Assembly: GCF_011320075.1 (NCBI RefSeq)
Contig: NZ_JAANPA010000003.1
Span: 43,212-107,211 of the forward strand
DNA length: 64,000 nucleotides
Origin: Sphingosinicella sp. YJ22
Lineage (GTDB): Bacteria > Pseudomonadota > Alphaproteobacteria > Sphingomonadales > Sphingomonadaceae
Reading direction: 5' to 3'
Shown in pieces: positions 55,493 to 64,000 of the stretch. Both the position numbers and the translations under genes were made by a program. Numbering within the stretch: position 1 is the first letter of the stretch; each line of letters starts with the position of its first letter. A model generated the notes under the pieces. That model was not told the origin of the DNA. It saw only the letters and a list, made by a program, of their open reading frames with translations, and searched no databases.

Positions 55493-55812
55493 GCGAAGCG
55501 GCGATCGTCACCGTCTATTCGACCTTCGCCGACGCGGACGAGGCCGAGCGCATCGCGCGGCTGCTGGTCGAGGAACGGCTCGCCGCCTGCGCCAACATCC
55601 TCGGGCCGTGCCGCGCCATCTATCGCTGGCGGGGCGGGATCGAGGAGGGCGACGAGGTGGCCGCCTTGTTCAAGACCCGCGCGGACATGGCGGACAAGCT
55701 GATCGCACGGCTGGCCGAGCTGCACAGCTACGACGTTCCGGCAGCCGTGGTGTGGCCGATCGCCGACGCGCTGCCCGCCTACGCGCAGTGGGTGCGCAAC
55801 GAGGCCGGATAG
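55489..55812 (+). CDS. cutA: Divalent cation tolerance protein CutA
   Basis: 107 residues from GTG 55489 overlapping the ctaA stop (GTGA). CutA family: TVYSTFADADEAERIARLLVEERLAACANI, YRWRGGIEEGDEVAALFKTR, SYDVPAAVVWPI. Trimeric, possibly copper-binding; true function unsettled. Confidence 0.9.
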   Translation: MSEAAIVTVYSTFADADEAERIARLLVEERLAACANILGPCRAIYRWRGGIEEGDEVAALFKTRADMADKLIARLAELHSYDVPAAVVWPIADALPAYAQWVRNEAG

Positions 55813-55978
55813 CCTTTCCTTCCAGGGGGTGGGGTCGCACAACAATCGTCTTCCAATTCGGGCGGAGATGAACCAGCTTGGCGATCCGGACCGGGCGGGT
55901 TGCGGCATTCCCGCGTTTCGCTAGGTCTCTCACCCGGCTTGCCCGAGCCGCAAATCTGGTTGCCTAGGGGAGCCACCT

Positions 55979-57259
55979 TTGTCCCAGCCCACCCGTATCC
56001 TGCTTGCCCTCGTCCTCGGCCTCGCCGCCGGCATCGCCGCGGTGGCGAGCGGCGGCGCCTGGGTCGACCGTTCCGTGACGCTGGCCGAGCCGATCGGCGG
56101 TATGTGGCTCAACGCGCTCAGGATGACGATCGTGCCGCTGGTCGTGTCGCTGCTGGTGACCGGCATCGCGGCCTCCGCGGCGGCGGCGCGGGCGAGCAAG
56201 CTGGCGTGGCGGGCGCTGGTCCTGTTCGTGTCCCTGCTGTGGATCTCGGCGATCACCGCCGCGCTGCTGACGCCACTGTTCCTCAACCTGTTCCCGCTGC
56301 CGACGGAATCGGCCGCGGCGCTGCGCGGCGCGCTCAGCAGCAGCACCGAGAGCGTCGGAGGAGCACCGAGTTTCGGCGACTTCCTGCAATCGATCGTGCC
56401 GAGCAACGTCGTCGCGGCGGCCGCCGAGGACGCGATCCTGCCGCTCATCCTGTTCACCCTCGCCTTCGCATTCGCGGTGGTGCGGCTGCCCGAGGAGCCG
56501 CGCGAGCGGCTGATCGGCCTGTTCCAGGCGCTCGCCGACGCCATGCTGATCGTCATCAACTGGGTGTTGTGGATCGCGCCGGTCGGCGTGTTCGCGCTCG
56601 CCTATGTGGTCGGCGCGCGAGCCGGCGGCGGCGCGTTCGGGGCTCTTCTCCATTATGTGCTGATGGTGTCGGCGGTGGGCATCGTGATCCTGCTCGCCGC
56701 CTACCCGCTGGCGATGTTCGGGGCGCGCATCCCGCTAGGCCGTTTCGCCAAGGTGATCACGCCGGCGCAGGCGGTGGCGTTCAGCACGCAATCCTCGGTC
56801 GCCAGCCTGCCGGCGATGCTGAAATCGGCGGAGCGGCTCGACGTGCCGGTCGCGGCAGCGGGCGTCGCTTTGCCGATGGCGGTCGCGGTGTTCCGCGCGA
56901 CCGGGCCGGCGATGAACCTCGCCGTCGCCATCTACATAGCTTACTGGTTCGGCGTCGAAATCACGTGGAGCATGATGGCGATCGGCGTCGCCGCGGCGGC
57001 GACCACGACGATGGGCTCCCCGGGCATCCCGGGCCAGGCCAGCTTCGTCACGGCGATCGCGCCGATCTGCATCGCCATGGGGCTGCCGATCGAGCCATTG
57101 GCCTTGCTGATCGCGGTCGAAGTGCTGCCCGACATCGTCCGCACGGTCGGCAACGTCAGTATGGACGTCGCGGCAAGCTCGACCGCTGCGCGCGTCAGCG
57201 GTTTCCGGGCGGAGGAAGCGACGAGCGAACAGGACCAGCTGCTGGCGGGCGGGGAGTAA
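55979..57259 (+). CDS. Dicarboxylate/amino acid:cation symporter (DAACS family)
   Basis: 426 residues from a TTG start with AGGGGAG upstream. Ten hydrophobic segments, the family's SSxxxLP-like hairpin tip (TQSSVASLPAML), and the conserved substrate region MGSPGIPGQASF and NVSMDVAASSTAAR. Imports glutamate, aspartate, or C4-dicarboxylates with Na+ or H+. Confidence 0.9.
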   Translation: MSQPTRILLALVLGLAAGIAAVASGGAWVDRSVTLAEPIGGMWLNALRMTIVPLVVSLLVTGIAASAAAARASKLAWRALVLFVSLLWISAITAALLTPLFLNLFPLPTESAAALRGALSSSTESVGGAPSFGDFLQSIVPSNVVAAAAEDAILPLILFTLAFAFAVVRLPEEPRERLIGLFQALADAMLIVINWVLWIAPVGVFALAYVVGARAGGGAFGALLHYVLMVSAVGIVILLAAYPLAMFGARIPLGRFAKVITPAQAVAFSTQSSVASLPAMLKSAERLDVPVAAAGVALPMAVAVFRATGPAMNLAVAIYIAYWFGVEITWSMMAIGVAAAATTTMGSPGIPGQASFVTAIAPICIAMGLPIEPLALLIAVEVLPDIVRTVGNVSMDVAASSTAARVSGFRAEEATSEQDQLLAGGE

Positions 57260-57275
57260 CGTCCAAGAGATTATT

Positions 57276-57351
57276 CGTCATTGCGAGCGCAGCGAAGCAC
57301 TCCAGCTACAGTGTCTGGATTGCTTCGTCGCTGACGCTCCTCGCAATGGCG
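57276..57351. repeat. Extragenic palindromic repeat (CGTCATTGCGAG...GAAGCA type)
   Basis: Left arm CGTCATTGCGAGC..GCGAAGCACTCCAG is mirrored by CTGGATTGCTTCG..CTCGCAATGGCG. CGTCATTGCGAGCGNAGCGAAGCAATCCAG is a sequence known as a widespread dispersed repeat in proteobacteria. It fills the gap after the symporter and before the convergent amidohydrolase gene. Confidence 0.72.
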
Positions 57352-57364
57352 GTCGTGCTAAGCC

Positions 57365-58771
57365 CTATTGCCGCGGCGTATAGGCGTGCGGGAGGGCGCC
57401 CTCGGTCGGGGTGCGGTAGCGGTCGCGCAAGCGCGTCTGGCGGTTCTCCAGGCTCTGCTGGACGCCGTCGATCCACACCGCCTCGACTCCGGTCGACAGC
57501 TCGAGCGGGTCGCCGTCCCAGATCACCACGTCGGCGCGGCGGCCGGGGCGAAGCGAGCCGATCTCGCCGCCCAGGCCCATCGCTTCGGCCGGGCGCGCGC
57601 TGATCGCGGCGAACGCCTCGGCCCAGCTCAGGCCGGTGGCGCCGGGGATGCGGTTCAGGGCGACGAGGTTGCCGGCATATTGCGGCATGAGCCGGATCTG
57701 GCGGGTCTCGTCGTCATTGATGTGGCCGATGCCAACGGTGACTCCGGCGGCGCGCAGGCGGCCGACGTTCGACTGGGTCGCGGCGAGCTGCTCGAACGAG
57801 GCGGGCAAATCGTTGAGCGCGTTGGCGATGACCGGCACGCCGGCGGCGCGGATGTCGTCCGCCACGCGCCAGCCCTCGGTCGCGCCGACCAGCACGATGC
57901 GCAGGTTGGGGAATTCGCGCTTCAGCGCCAGCGTCTGGAGGATGTCGCTGGCACGCTCGACATGGACGAGCAAGGCCTGCTGGCCGCGCACCACCGGCAC
58001 GAGAGCGGCGGCGTCGAAACGGGTCAGAAGGACGTCGCTGGCGCGCTCGCGGGTCGGCTCGAACATGCGGAAGTCGGGCTGGTCCTCGAGCATCGGCTGC
58101 TCAGCCGAAGCGTCGGGCTGCCGCCTGCCGGTGCCTCCGGGGATGGTGACCCGGAGCTGGCCGGCCTCGCGCAGCGCATTGCGGAGCAGCGCGTGGGCCG
58201 AGGCGCGGCTGCCGCCGGCGCGCTGGCCGCCGGTCTCGCCGAGCTCGACATATTGGAAGGCGCGGCGGCGCATGATCGGGTCCATGTCGGAGCCAAGGTC
58301 GATGACCGCGCCCTGGCCACCGAACATGCTGGACGACGCCTGCGGCGCGACCACCGCGCGGGTGACTCCCGCGGCACGGTTGACGGCGATCGCCGAGGCC
58401 TGGGGATTGACCGCCGGGGCGACGTCGATCGCCGCGCTGAACGGGCTGCTGTTGGCGCCGGTGTCGTTGCTGGCGCTGGCGGCGTCGACCTCGGCAAGGC
58501 CGATCCGCGAGAAGCCGGAGACCAGGCCGGGGGTGACCCAGCGGCCGTTGGCGTCGACAACCTGGGCGTCGGCCGGGACCGACACGCCCGCGCCGGCCGC
58601 GACGACTCGGCCGTTGCGGATGACGACGGTGCCGCCGTCGATCGGCTCGCTGCCGTCGCCGATGACGACTCGGCCGTTGGTGATGGCGATGGTCTGGGCG
58701 AGCGCGGGCGCCGTGCCGACGAGAAGCGCGCCGGCGGCAGCGGCCGCCTTGAGCAGGGTCAGGGCCCTCAT
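57365..58771 (-). CDS. Amidohydrolase-like protein lacking the HxH metal motif (probable pseudoenzyme)
   Basis: 468 residues from ATG 58771. Signal peptide about 1-25 (ALAQ), N-terminal beta-sandwich and amidohydrolase barrel (GSLRPGRRADVVIWDGDP block at the end). Where the neighbouring paralogue has GRWVTPGVIDIHSH, this protein has GRWVTPGLVSGFSR, so both metal-binding histidines are replaced (F87, R89). It is probably catalytically dead or altered. Starts inside the stop codon of the upstream amidohydrolase. Confidence 0.85.
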   Translation of the reverse strand: MRALTLLKAAAAAGALLVGTAPALAQTIAITNGRVVIGDGSEPIDGGTVVIRNGRVVAAGAGVSVPADAQVVDANGRWVTPGLVSGFSRIGLAEVDAASASNDTGANSSPFSAAIDVAPAVNPQASAIAVNRAAGVTRAVVAPQASSSMFGGQGAVIDLGSDMDPIMRRRAFQYVELGETGGQRAGGSRASAHALLRNALREAGQLRVTIPGGTGRRQPDASAEQPMLEDQPDFRMFEPTRERASDVLLTRFDAAALVPVVRGQQALLVHVERASDILQTLALKREFPNLRIVLVGATEGWRVADDIRAAGVPVIANALNDLPASFEQLAATQSNVGRLRAAGVTVGIGHINDDETRQIRLMPQYAGNLVALNRIPGATGLSWAEAFAAISARPAEAMGLGGEIGSLRPGRRADVVIWDGDPLELSTGVEAVWIDGVQQSLENRQTRLRDRYRTPTEGALPHAYTPRQ

Positions 58772-60165
58772 TTCGTGTCCCCTTCGCCGGGCTGGCCAAG
58801 TTCGAAGTCGGAGACCGGCCGGAGTTGCGGGTTGTTCATGTCGTAAAGCAGCGCTCCGTCGATCCACACCTGCTGCGGGCGGGTGTAGACGCTGAACGGA
58901 TGGCCATTCCACAACACGACGTCGGCGCGCTTGCCAACGCGGAGCGAACCGGTCTGGTCGGCGATCCCGAGCGCGGTGGCCGGGTTGATCGCGAGCCAGC
59001 GCCAGGCGGTCTCGTCGCTGATCTGGATGCCCATCCGGCGGCCGTCGGCGAGCGTCTTGGCCGCTTCCTGGTTCAGCCGCTGGATGCCGTTGGCGTCGTC
59101 GGAATGGATGATCGCGCAGGCGCCGGCATTGTGGATCAGCGGCGCATTCTCGTTGACCGCGTCATAGGCTTCCATCTTGAAGCCCCACCAGTCCGCCCAC
59201 ACGGAAGCGCAGGTGCCGCGCTCGCGCAGCAGATCGGCGATCTTGTAGGCCTCGACCGCGTGGTGGAAGCTGGCGATGCGGAAGCCGAACTCCTGGGCCA
59301 TGTCGAGCATGATCGCCATCTCGTCGGCGCGGTAGCAGTGGTTCTGGACGAGGACGTCGCCGTTCAGCACCTCGACCAATGTCTCGAGCGCCAGGTCGCG
59401 CGGCGTATTGGGATCGCGGCCAACGCGGTCGCGATACTCGACCGCGCGCTGCCAGGTCTGGCGCATCAGAGCGACGTTGGCCATGCGCGAGCCGGGCATC
59501 TGGTTGCGGTTGCCATAGACCCGCTTCGGGTTCTCGCCGCACGCCATTTTGAGGCTGCGCGGAGCGCCCGGGAAACGCATCTGCTGGTAAGTGCGCGCCG
59601 ATACGTTGCGCAACGTCACGCCGCGACCGCCGAACAGGTTGGCGGAGCCGGGCAGGACGTGCAGCGTGGTGATGCCGCCATTGGCAAGCGCCCGGCTGAA
59701 GCCGGGATCCTGCGGCCAGATGCTGTGCTCGGCCCAGACTTCCGGACGGACCGGGCCGGTCACTTCGTTGCCGTCCGAATGCGCCTCGACGCCGGGGCTC
59801 GGATAGTTGCCGAGGTGGCTGTGGATGTCGATGACGCCCGGAGTCACCCAGCGGCCATTGCCGTCGATCCGAGTCGCGCCCTCGGGAATCGCGGTGTCGG
59901 CGCCGCCGACCGCGAGGATTCGGCCCTCGGCGAGGACGATGGTGCCGTTGTCGATTCGGCCGCCCTCACCGTCGAAGATGGTGGCGTTGGTGATCGCGGT
60001 GACGACGCCAGGATAGGCGCGGTAGGTCGACGGATAGGGATCCGCGGCCCGCGGCGACGAAGGCTGCTGCGCCTGCGCGGACTGCGCCGACTGCTGCTGC
60101 CCCCCGGCCGTGGCGCACCCTGCGAGCAACGCAGTGGCCGCCACGGCCAGCAGCAATGACTTCAT
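58768..60165 (-). CDS. Amidohydrolase (prolidase/imidazolonepropionase-like), lipoprotein
   Basis: 465 residues. Lipobox LLAGC (13-17), then amidohydrolase fold with metal ligands H115 and H117 (DIHSHLG) and later His/Asp in IIHSDDANG. Ends in RVGKRADVVLWNGHPF. Coupled to the peptide transporter (TGATG overlap), so likely to hydrolyse dipeptides or cyclic peptides; Xaa-Pro dipeptidase activity occurs in the family. Confidence 0.85.
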   Translation of the reverse strand: MKSLLLAVAATALLAGCATAGGQQQSAQSAQAQQPSSPRAADPYPSTYRAYPGVVTAITNATIFDGEGGRIDNGTIVLAEGRILAVGGADTAIPEGATRIDGNGRWVTPGVIDIHSHLGNYPSPGVEAHSDGNEVTGPVRPEVWAEHSIWPQDPGFSRALANGGITTLHVLPGSANLFGGRGVTLRNVSARTYQQMRFPGAPRSLKMACGENPKRVYGNRNQMPGSRMANVALMRQTWQRAVEYRDRVGRDPNTPRDLALETLVEVLNGDVLVQNHCYRADEMAIMLDMAQEFGFRIASFHHAVEAYKIADLLRERGTCASVWADWWGFKMEAYDAVNENAPLIHNAGACAIIHSDDANGIQRLNQEAAKTLADGRRMGIQISDETAWRWLAINPATALGIADQTGSLRVGKRADVVLWNGHPFSVYTRPQQVWIDGALLYDMNNPQLRPVSDFELGQPGEGDTK

Positions 60166-61784
60166 CAGGCGGGATCCTTTCCGAGCTTGGTCTCACGGTG
60201 CGGGTAGAGACCGGCGTCCTGGCCATGATCGCCGCCGACTTCCTTGTAGCCGGCGAGCTCCTCGGCATCGCTCAGCGTGTCGAGGTGCATCAGCTTCCTG
60301 ATGAACGGCGACACCGCGATGACCGCAACACCGACGCCGATCGCGACCCATCCGACGGTGCTGTAGACGTCAAGCACGACTTCCTTGCCCGCGCCTTCGC
60401 CGGAGGCCGCTTCCGAACCGGTCGCCGCCGCGATCAGGCCGGCGGCGAAATTGCCGGTCGCCGAGGCGAAGAACCAGGTGCCCATGATCAGCGACGCCAT
60501 GTGCGCCGGAGCCAGACGATTCATCGCGCTGAGACCCACCGGCGACAGGCAGAGCTCACCAGTCGTGTGCAGCAGGTAGATAAGGAAGATGAAGATGACC
60601 GGGGTCAGATTCTCCATACCCGCGGCCTGGCTGCCCCACACGAGGACGAGGAAGCCGAGGCCGAGCTGGAGCAGGCCGAGGCCGAACTTGGCCGGAGCCG
60701 ACGGCTCCATCCCACGCCGTCCGAGCCAGATCCAGAGACCCGCAAACAGCGGCGCCAAAAGCACGATGTAGATGGCGTTGATAGACTGGAACATGGAGGC
60801 CGGCACGTCCCAGCCCAACATGGTGCGGTCGACCGAGCGGTCGGTGAACAGGTTGAGCGACGAGCCAGCCTGCTCGAACAAGGCCCAGAACAGGATCGAC
60901 CCGAGGATCAGGAACATCGCCGCGAAGATGCGGTCGCGATCCTCACGATCGAGCTTCACCACCGCGGTCATGATCACATAGCCGACCAGGATGATGCCGG
61001 CGACCAGCAGCAGCCAGCCGATGACTTCCTGATACTGGATGAGCTGCCAGATGCCGACGACGGCAGCGACGCCGACCAGATAGATCAGCCATTCCAGCTT
61101 GATGCCGGCGACCGACCTGGTGAGCGCGACCGGATCCGGCGCCTCGCCGCGGCCCATGAGGAGCGGCTTGCCCCAGACGAACACGACGAGGCCGAGGAGC
61201 ATGCCGACGCCGGCGGCGCCGAAGCCGTAGGACCAGCCATAGGTCTGGCCGAGATAGCCGCACAGCAGCGAACCGATCGCGGCACCCAGGTTAATGCCCA
61301 TGTAGAAGATGGTGTAGGCGCCGTCGCGGCGGACGTCGGTGCGCGGATAGAGCTGGCCGACGATGACCGAGATGTTGGCCTTGAGGAAGCCCGAGCCGAC
61401 GATGATGAAGCTTAGCGCCAGCCAGAACAGGCTGAGCGAAGCGGCATCCTGCCCCCCGCTTCCTTCGAAGCCCATCAGGAAGTGGCCGAAGGTCAGCAAT
61501 ACGGCGCCGAACAGCACCGCCTTTCGCTGCCCGATATAGCGGTCGGCGAGATAGCCGCCGAGCACCGGGGTGATGTACACGAGCGCGGTATAGGCGCCGT
61601 AGATGACGCCCGAGCGCTCGTCCGAGAACAGCCAGTGCTGGGTGAGGTAGAAAATCAGCAGGGCGCGCATGCCGTAGTAGGAGAAGCGCTCCCACATCTC
61701 GGCGAAGAACAGCACGAACAGGCCGCGCGGGTGACCGAGGATGGTCCGTTGTTCCTCGGCTGCATATTGTGGGTTGGTCGCCAT
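60165..61784 (-). CDS. Proton-dependent peptide transporter (POT/PTR family)
   Basis: 539 residues from ATG 61784 with GAGGAGG upstream. About 14 helices. Motifs FFAEMWERFSYYGMRALL (ExxERFxYY proton site), FYMGINLGAAIG (FYxxINxG), and CLSPVGLSAMNRLAP. Imports di- and tripeptides. First gene of a three-gene operon with the two amidohydrolases. Confidence 0.93.
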   Translation of the reverse strand: MATNPQYAAEEQRTILGHPRGLFVLFFAEMWERFSYYGMRALLIFYLTQHWLFSDERSGVIYGAYTALVYITPVLGGYLADRYIGQRKAVLFGAVLLTFGHFLMGFEGSGGQDAASLSLFWLALSFIIVGSGFLKANISVIVGQLYPRTDVRRDGAYTIFYMGINLGAAIGSLLCGYLGQTYGWSYGFGAAGVGMLLGLVVFVWGKPLLMGRGEAPDPVALTRSVAGIKLEWLIYLVGVAAVVGIWQLIQYQEVIGWLLLVAGIILVGYVIMTAVVKLDREDRDRIFAAMFLILGSILFWALFEQAGSSLNLFTDRSVDRTMLGWDVPASMFQSINAIYIVLLAPLFAGLWIWLGRRGMEPSAPAKFGLGLLQLGLGFLVLVWGSQAAGMENLTPVIFIFLIYLLHTTGELCLSPVGLSAMNRLAPAHMASLIMGTWFFASATGNFAAGLIAAATGSEAASGEGAGKEVVLDVYSTVGWVAIGVGVAVIAVSPFIRKLMHLDTLSDAEELAGYKEVGGDHGQDAGLYPHRETKLGKDPA

Positions 61785-61911
61785 GGGGCTGGCCTCCTCA
61801 ATCCTATCACAGGCCGCTTCCCGCGGCATTCAGGCGGCGCACACTAGTGCGAGAATCAGCCTTGCCAAGCAGGATTGTTGCAGGGCGGGGTGCCTGATAG
61901 GCGGACGACCC

Positions 61912-62484
61912 ATGCTCAACGACCGCTCCACCCCCCTGTCCCTTCTCGAGACCCGTCGATCCGGAAGACCTCGCGACCTGGTCGAGCCGGGGCCGAACCC
62001 CGAAGAGCTGGCGCGAATCCTGGGGATCGCCGCGCGCACGCCGGATCATGGCAAGCTCCATCCGTGGCGCTTCGTCCATGTCGCGCGGGAGCGGCGCGCC
62101 GCCTTTTCCGACCTGCTCTTCGCGGCCTACCGCGCCGAGCAGGGCGAGCCGAGCGAGGCCACCGCGGAAGCGATCGCCCGCCTCGCCTCCCAGGCGCCCG
62201 AGCTGGTGGTGGTGCTGTTCAGCCCGAAGGAAAGCGCGAAGATCCCGCTGTGGGAGCAGCAACTGTCGTGCGGCGCGGCGGCGATGAACCTGGAGCATGC
62301 CGCCCACGCGCTCGGCTATGCCGCCGGCTGGATCACCGGCTGGCCGGCTTATTCGGAGCAGATCCGCGATGCCTTCGGCGGCGACTCGGAAAAGATCGCC
62401 GGGTTCATTTACATCGGGACGCCCGGAATGCCGCTCGAGGAACGGGCCCGGCCCGAGCCGGACGAGGTCATTTCGCGCTGGTGA
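61912..62484 (+). CDS. Nitroreductase family protein
   Basis: 190 residues from ATG 61912. NADPH/FMN nitroreductase fold of the small YdjA-like group: LLETRRSGRPRDL, ARTPDHGKLHPWRFV, and GWITGWPAYSEQIR, FIYIGTPG. Dimeric flavoprotein; substrate unknown. Divergent from the peptide transporter. Confidence 0.85.
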   Translation: MLNDRSTPLSLLETRRSGRPRDLVEPGPNPEELARILGIAARTPDHGKLHPWRFVHVARERRAAFSDLLFAAYRAEQGEPSEATAEAIARLASQAPELVVVLFSPKESAKIPLWEQQLSCGAAAMNLEHAAHALGYAAGWITGWPAYSEQIRDAFGGDSEKIAGFIYIGTPGMPLEERARPEPDEVISRW

Positions 62485-62563
62485 CCCATCTATGGGCGAT
62501 TAATCTGGCGTTCAGCAAAGAAGACGCTTGACCTTGCCCGGTGTGTTAGTACAGCATCACGCC

Positions 62564-62908
62564 ATGAGCGAAGAACGGCCCGTCTATCTGCGGCTGCGGG
62601 ACCGCATTGCCGCAATGATCCTCGACGGGACGGTTGGCGACGGCGATCCGCTCCCTTCCGTGCGGAGCCTCGCGGCCGAATGCGGCGCCAACCCGCTCAC
62701 CGTCGCCAAGGCTTATCAGACCTTCCAGGAGGAAGGGCTGGTCGTGGTCCGGCGCGGAGTCGGCATGTTCGTCGCGATCGGCGCCGCCGACAAGCTGCGC
62801 ACCAACGAGCGCGACACTTTCCTCAAGGAGCGCTGGCCGGAGATCTGTGCGCACATGCGCCGGCTCGGGCTACAGCCCGAAGACCTCGTCGAGCGCGCGC
62901 TCGCCTAA
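62564..62908 (+). CDS. Short GntR-family transcriptional regulator (YtrA-like)
   Basis: 114 residues from ATG 62564. N-terminal winged helix typical of GntR proteins (PVYLRLRDRIAAMILDG, GDPLPSVRSLAAECGANPLTVAKAYQTFQEEGLV). Only about 40 residues follow, the short helical dimerisation tail of YtrA-type regulators, which usually control nearby ABC transporters. None is present, so the target is unknown. Confidence 0.85.
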   Translation: MSEERPVYLRLRDRIAAMILDGTVGDGDPLPSVRSLAAECGANPLTVAKAYQTFQEEGLVVVRRGVGMFVAIGAADKLRTNERDTFLKERWPEICAHMRRLGLQPEDLVERALA

Positions 62909-62985
62909 ACCCAAGCTGCTGCCTTGCCCCCGGTGGCGCGGCATCGCATGATGACCGCGTCCAGTCAGTTCGTCCGGGGGGATGA

Positions 62986-63468
62986 ATGCGCCTGCACCTG
63001 CCTATCGCGACCGGACTGCTGCCGCTGGCCCTGCTCGGCGGCTGCGCGACTCACCATGCCGGGCCCGAGCCGGTCGAAGGCCTCGTCTACGATTGCCGGG
63101 CGCCGGACGGCGCCAACGCCGGCCTGGCGCGAATCCTGTTCAACGGCCAAGGCTATCAGCCGGCCGGCAGCGTGATCGTGGCGGGCACGGCGCCGGCGCC
63201 GCGATCGACCGCAACCTTGTGGTTCGCGAACCGCGAGCATGCGCTGAAGGCCGGGTGGACCTATCTCGGCATGCGCTACCATTCGGTCGCGCCCGAGCAA
63301 GGCCGCACCGTCATCTGGGCGGCCGACGGCGAGGAGGCGCGGATCCTGTCGGCGGCGGAGGAGCAAGGCGACGAGACCGAGCTCGCCAGCTGCACGCGCC
63401 GCCGCCACGTCGACGGCGCGCAGACGCAGGAAGCCCATGGCGGCGCGGAAGACACGCATCGTCGCTGA
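62986..63468 (+). CDS. Lipoprotein, MliC-like
   Basis: 160 residues. Lipobox LALLGGC at about 14-20. The remainder, YDCRAP..., then WTYLGMRYHS... VIWAADGEEARILS and a final Cys in ELASCTRR, resembles the membrane-bound lysozyme inhibitor MliC (YxC...G.rYs...W..dG.eA.L). Similarity is weak. Divergently unlinked. Confidence 0.55.
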   Translation: MRLHLPIATGLLPLALLGGCATHHAGPEPVEGLVYDCRAPDGANAGLARILFNGQGYQPAGSVIVAGTAPAPRSTATLWFANREHALKAGWTYLGMRYHSVAPEQGRTVIWAADGEEARILSAAEEQGDETELASCTRRRHVDGAQTQEAHGGAEDTHRR

Positions 63469-63594
63469 CCGCCGCACCTTGCCCTCGACTCGGCACCTTA
63501 ACCATTGACGCGGCGGCGATTTCCTGTCTCTGACCGATAGGGACGCGCGCCTTGAATCGGTGAATTCGGCGCGGCGGGGTTGGGCAAGGTTTTA

Positions 63595-64000
63595 ATGATC
63601 AAGGACAGTCTGGTTTCACTGCGCACGATCGTGGGCACCGCGGTACTTGTTTCCGGGGCTTTCGCGACCGCGACCGCGACCGCGACCGCTCAGGAAGGCA
63701 ACGTGTCGATCGGCGCGCCGCAGCTGCGCGATTTCCAGATCGAGCCCAAGCAGCGCATCGTCACCCAACCGGCCCAGCCTGCGCAGCCGGCGCCGATGCG
63801 GACGCAGCCGGCCGAACGGCCGACCGCCACGACGGCGGCTCCGACGCAGCCGACCCAGCAGCGCCCTGCCCCGGCGACTCGGATCGACCCGTCGCGAAGC
63901 GCGCCCGCGCCGGTGTCGACCGCCGCACCGACGGCTGCGACCCCGCCCGCCATGACCTCGCCAGCCGGCGACGGGAGCGCCGCGCCTGCGAGATCGGAAG
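63595..64000 (+). CDS. Pro/Ala/Gln-rich secreted protein, 3'-truncated
   Basis: 135 residues visible from ATG 63595, running off the right edge. A hydrophobic signal includes an ATATATA stretch encoded by four GCGACC repeats. The mature part is low complexity (PAQPAQPAP, TQPTQQRPAP). No domain is visible. Last 10 bases may be sequencing adapter (see findings), so the final three codons are suspect. Confidence 0.6.
   Translation, partial: MIKDSLVSLRTIVGTAVLVSGAFATATATATAQEGNVSIGAPQLRDFQIEPKQRIVTQPAQPAQPAPMRTQPAERPTATTAAPTQPTQQRPAPATRIDPSRSAPAPVSTAAPTAATPPAMTSPAGDGSAAPARSE

Noticed and set aside
63676..63704. GCGACC tandem repeats as a CRISPR or regulatory repeat
   Set aside because: They are in frame within a signal peptide and encode repeated Ala-Thr; simple codon repetition.

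Overview
The window is high-GC DNA in which almost every base is coding. Genes are tightly packed, with many ATGA/GTGA stop-start overlaps. Gene content (alphaproteobacterial-type PmtA, CysND sulfate activation, a PhoR-porin-PstSCAB-PhoU-PhoB cluster, UbiK, Zur, CtaA, a GDSL autotransporter esterase and GGAAC-N16-CGTT promoters of the EcfG type) points to an alphaproteobacterium, most likely a member of the Sphingomonadales. That placement is inferred from gene content and promoter style; no rRNA or marker gene is present to prove it.

Layout. 1-9.3 kb: the 3'-truncated end of an M10-like secreted metalloprotease, phosphatidylserine decarboxylase divergent from a class III aminotransferase, a GDSL autotransporter esterase, an O-methyltransferase whose ribosome binding site lies in a hairpin, a 21-residue membrane peptide behind an apparent general-stress promoter, an Mpo1/DUF962-like membrane protein, and a PmtA-type phospholipid N-methyltransferase. 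9.3-16.6 kb: a compact aroA-aroC-aroB-aroE operon convergent with cysD-cysN, then an FKBP isomerase. 16.7-22.5 kb: a flavin monooxygenase coupled to a methyltransferase, facing a two-gene cassette of an MBL-fold hydrolase and a gluzincin-type metalloprotease. 22.6-27.4 kb: glmS and glmU separated by a VapBC-type toxin-antitoxin pair with its own AT-rich palindromic operator, then gph.

27.3-29.9 kb: a four-gene HPr-rel-A-type module (Tat-exported small protein, PqqD-like protein, HprK-related kinase, nucleotidyltransferase-fold protein). This is the best candidate in the window for a poorly described system. 30.0-38.7 kb: a phosphate-starvation locus with two Pho boxes. 38.8-46.3 kb: small secreted protein, SDR, pirin, tRNA-Gln(UUG), ALDH7-like dehydrogenase, branched-chain aminotransferase, proC, ybjN, ubiK and tspO. 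46.3-55.8 kb: RND efflux pair, tlyA-dxs, zur-merC, ctaA-cutA. 56.0-64.0 kb: a DAACS symporter, a peptide transporter with two amidohydrolases (one lacking its metal ligands), a nitroreductase, a short GntR regulator, a lipoprotein and the start of a Pro/Ala-rich secreted protein.

Several extragenic palindromic repeats lie between genes. No phage, insertion sequence, CRISPR array or rRNA was seen. The last 10 bases match the start of a common Illumina adapter and may be artefactual.
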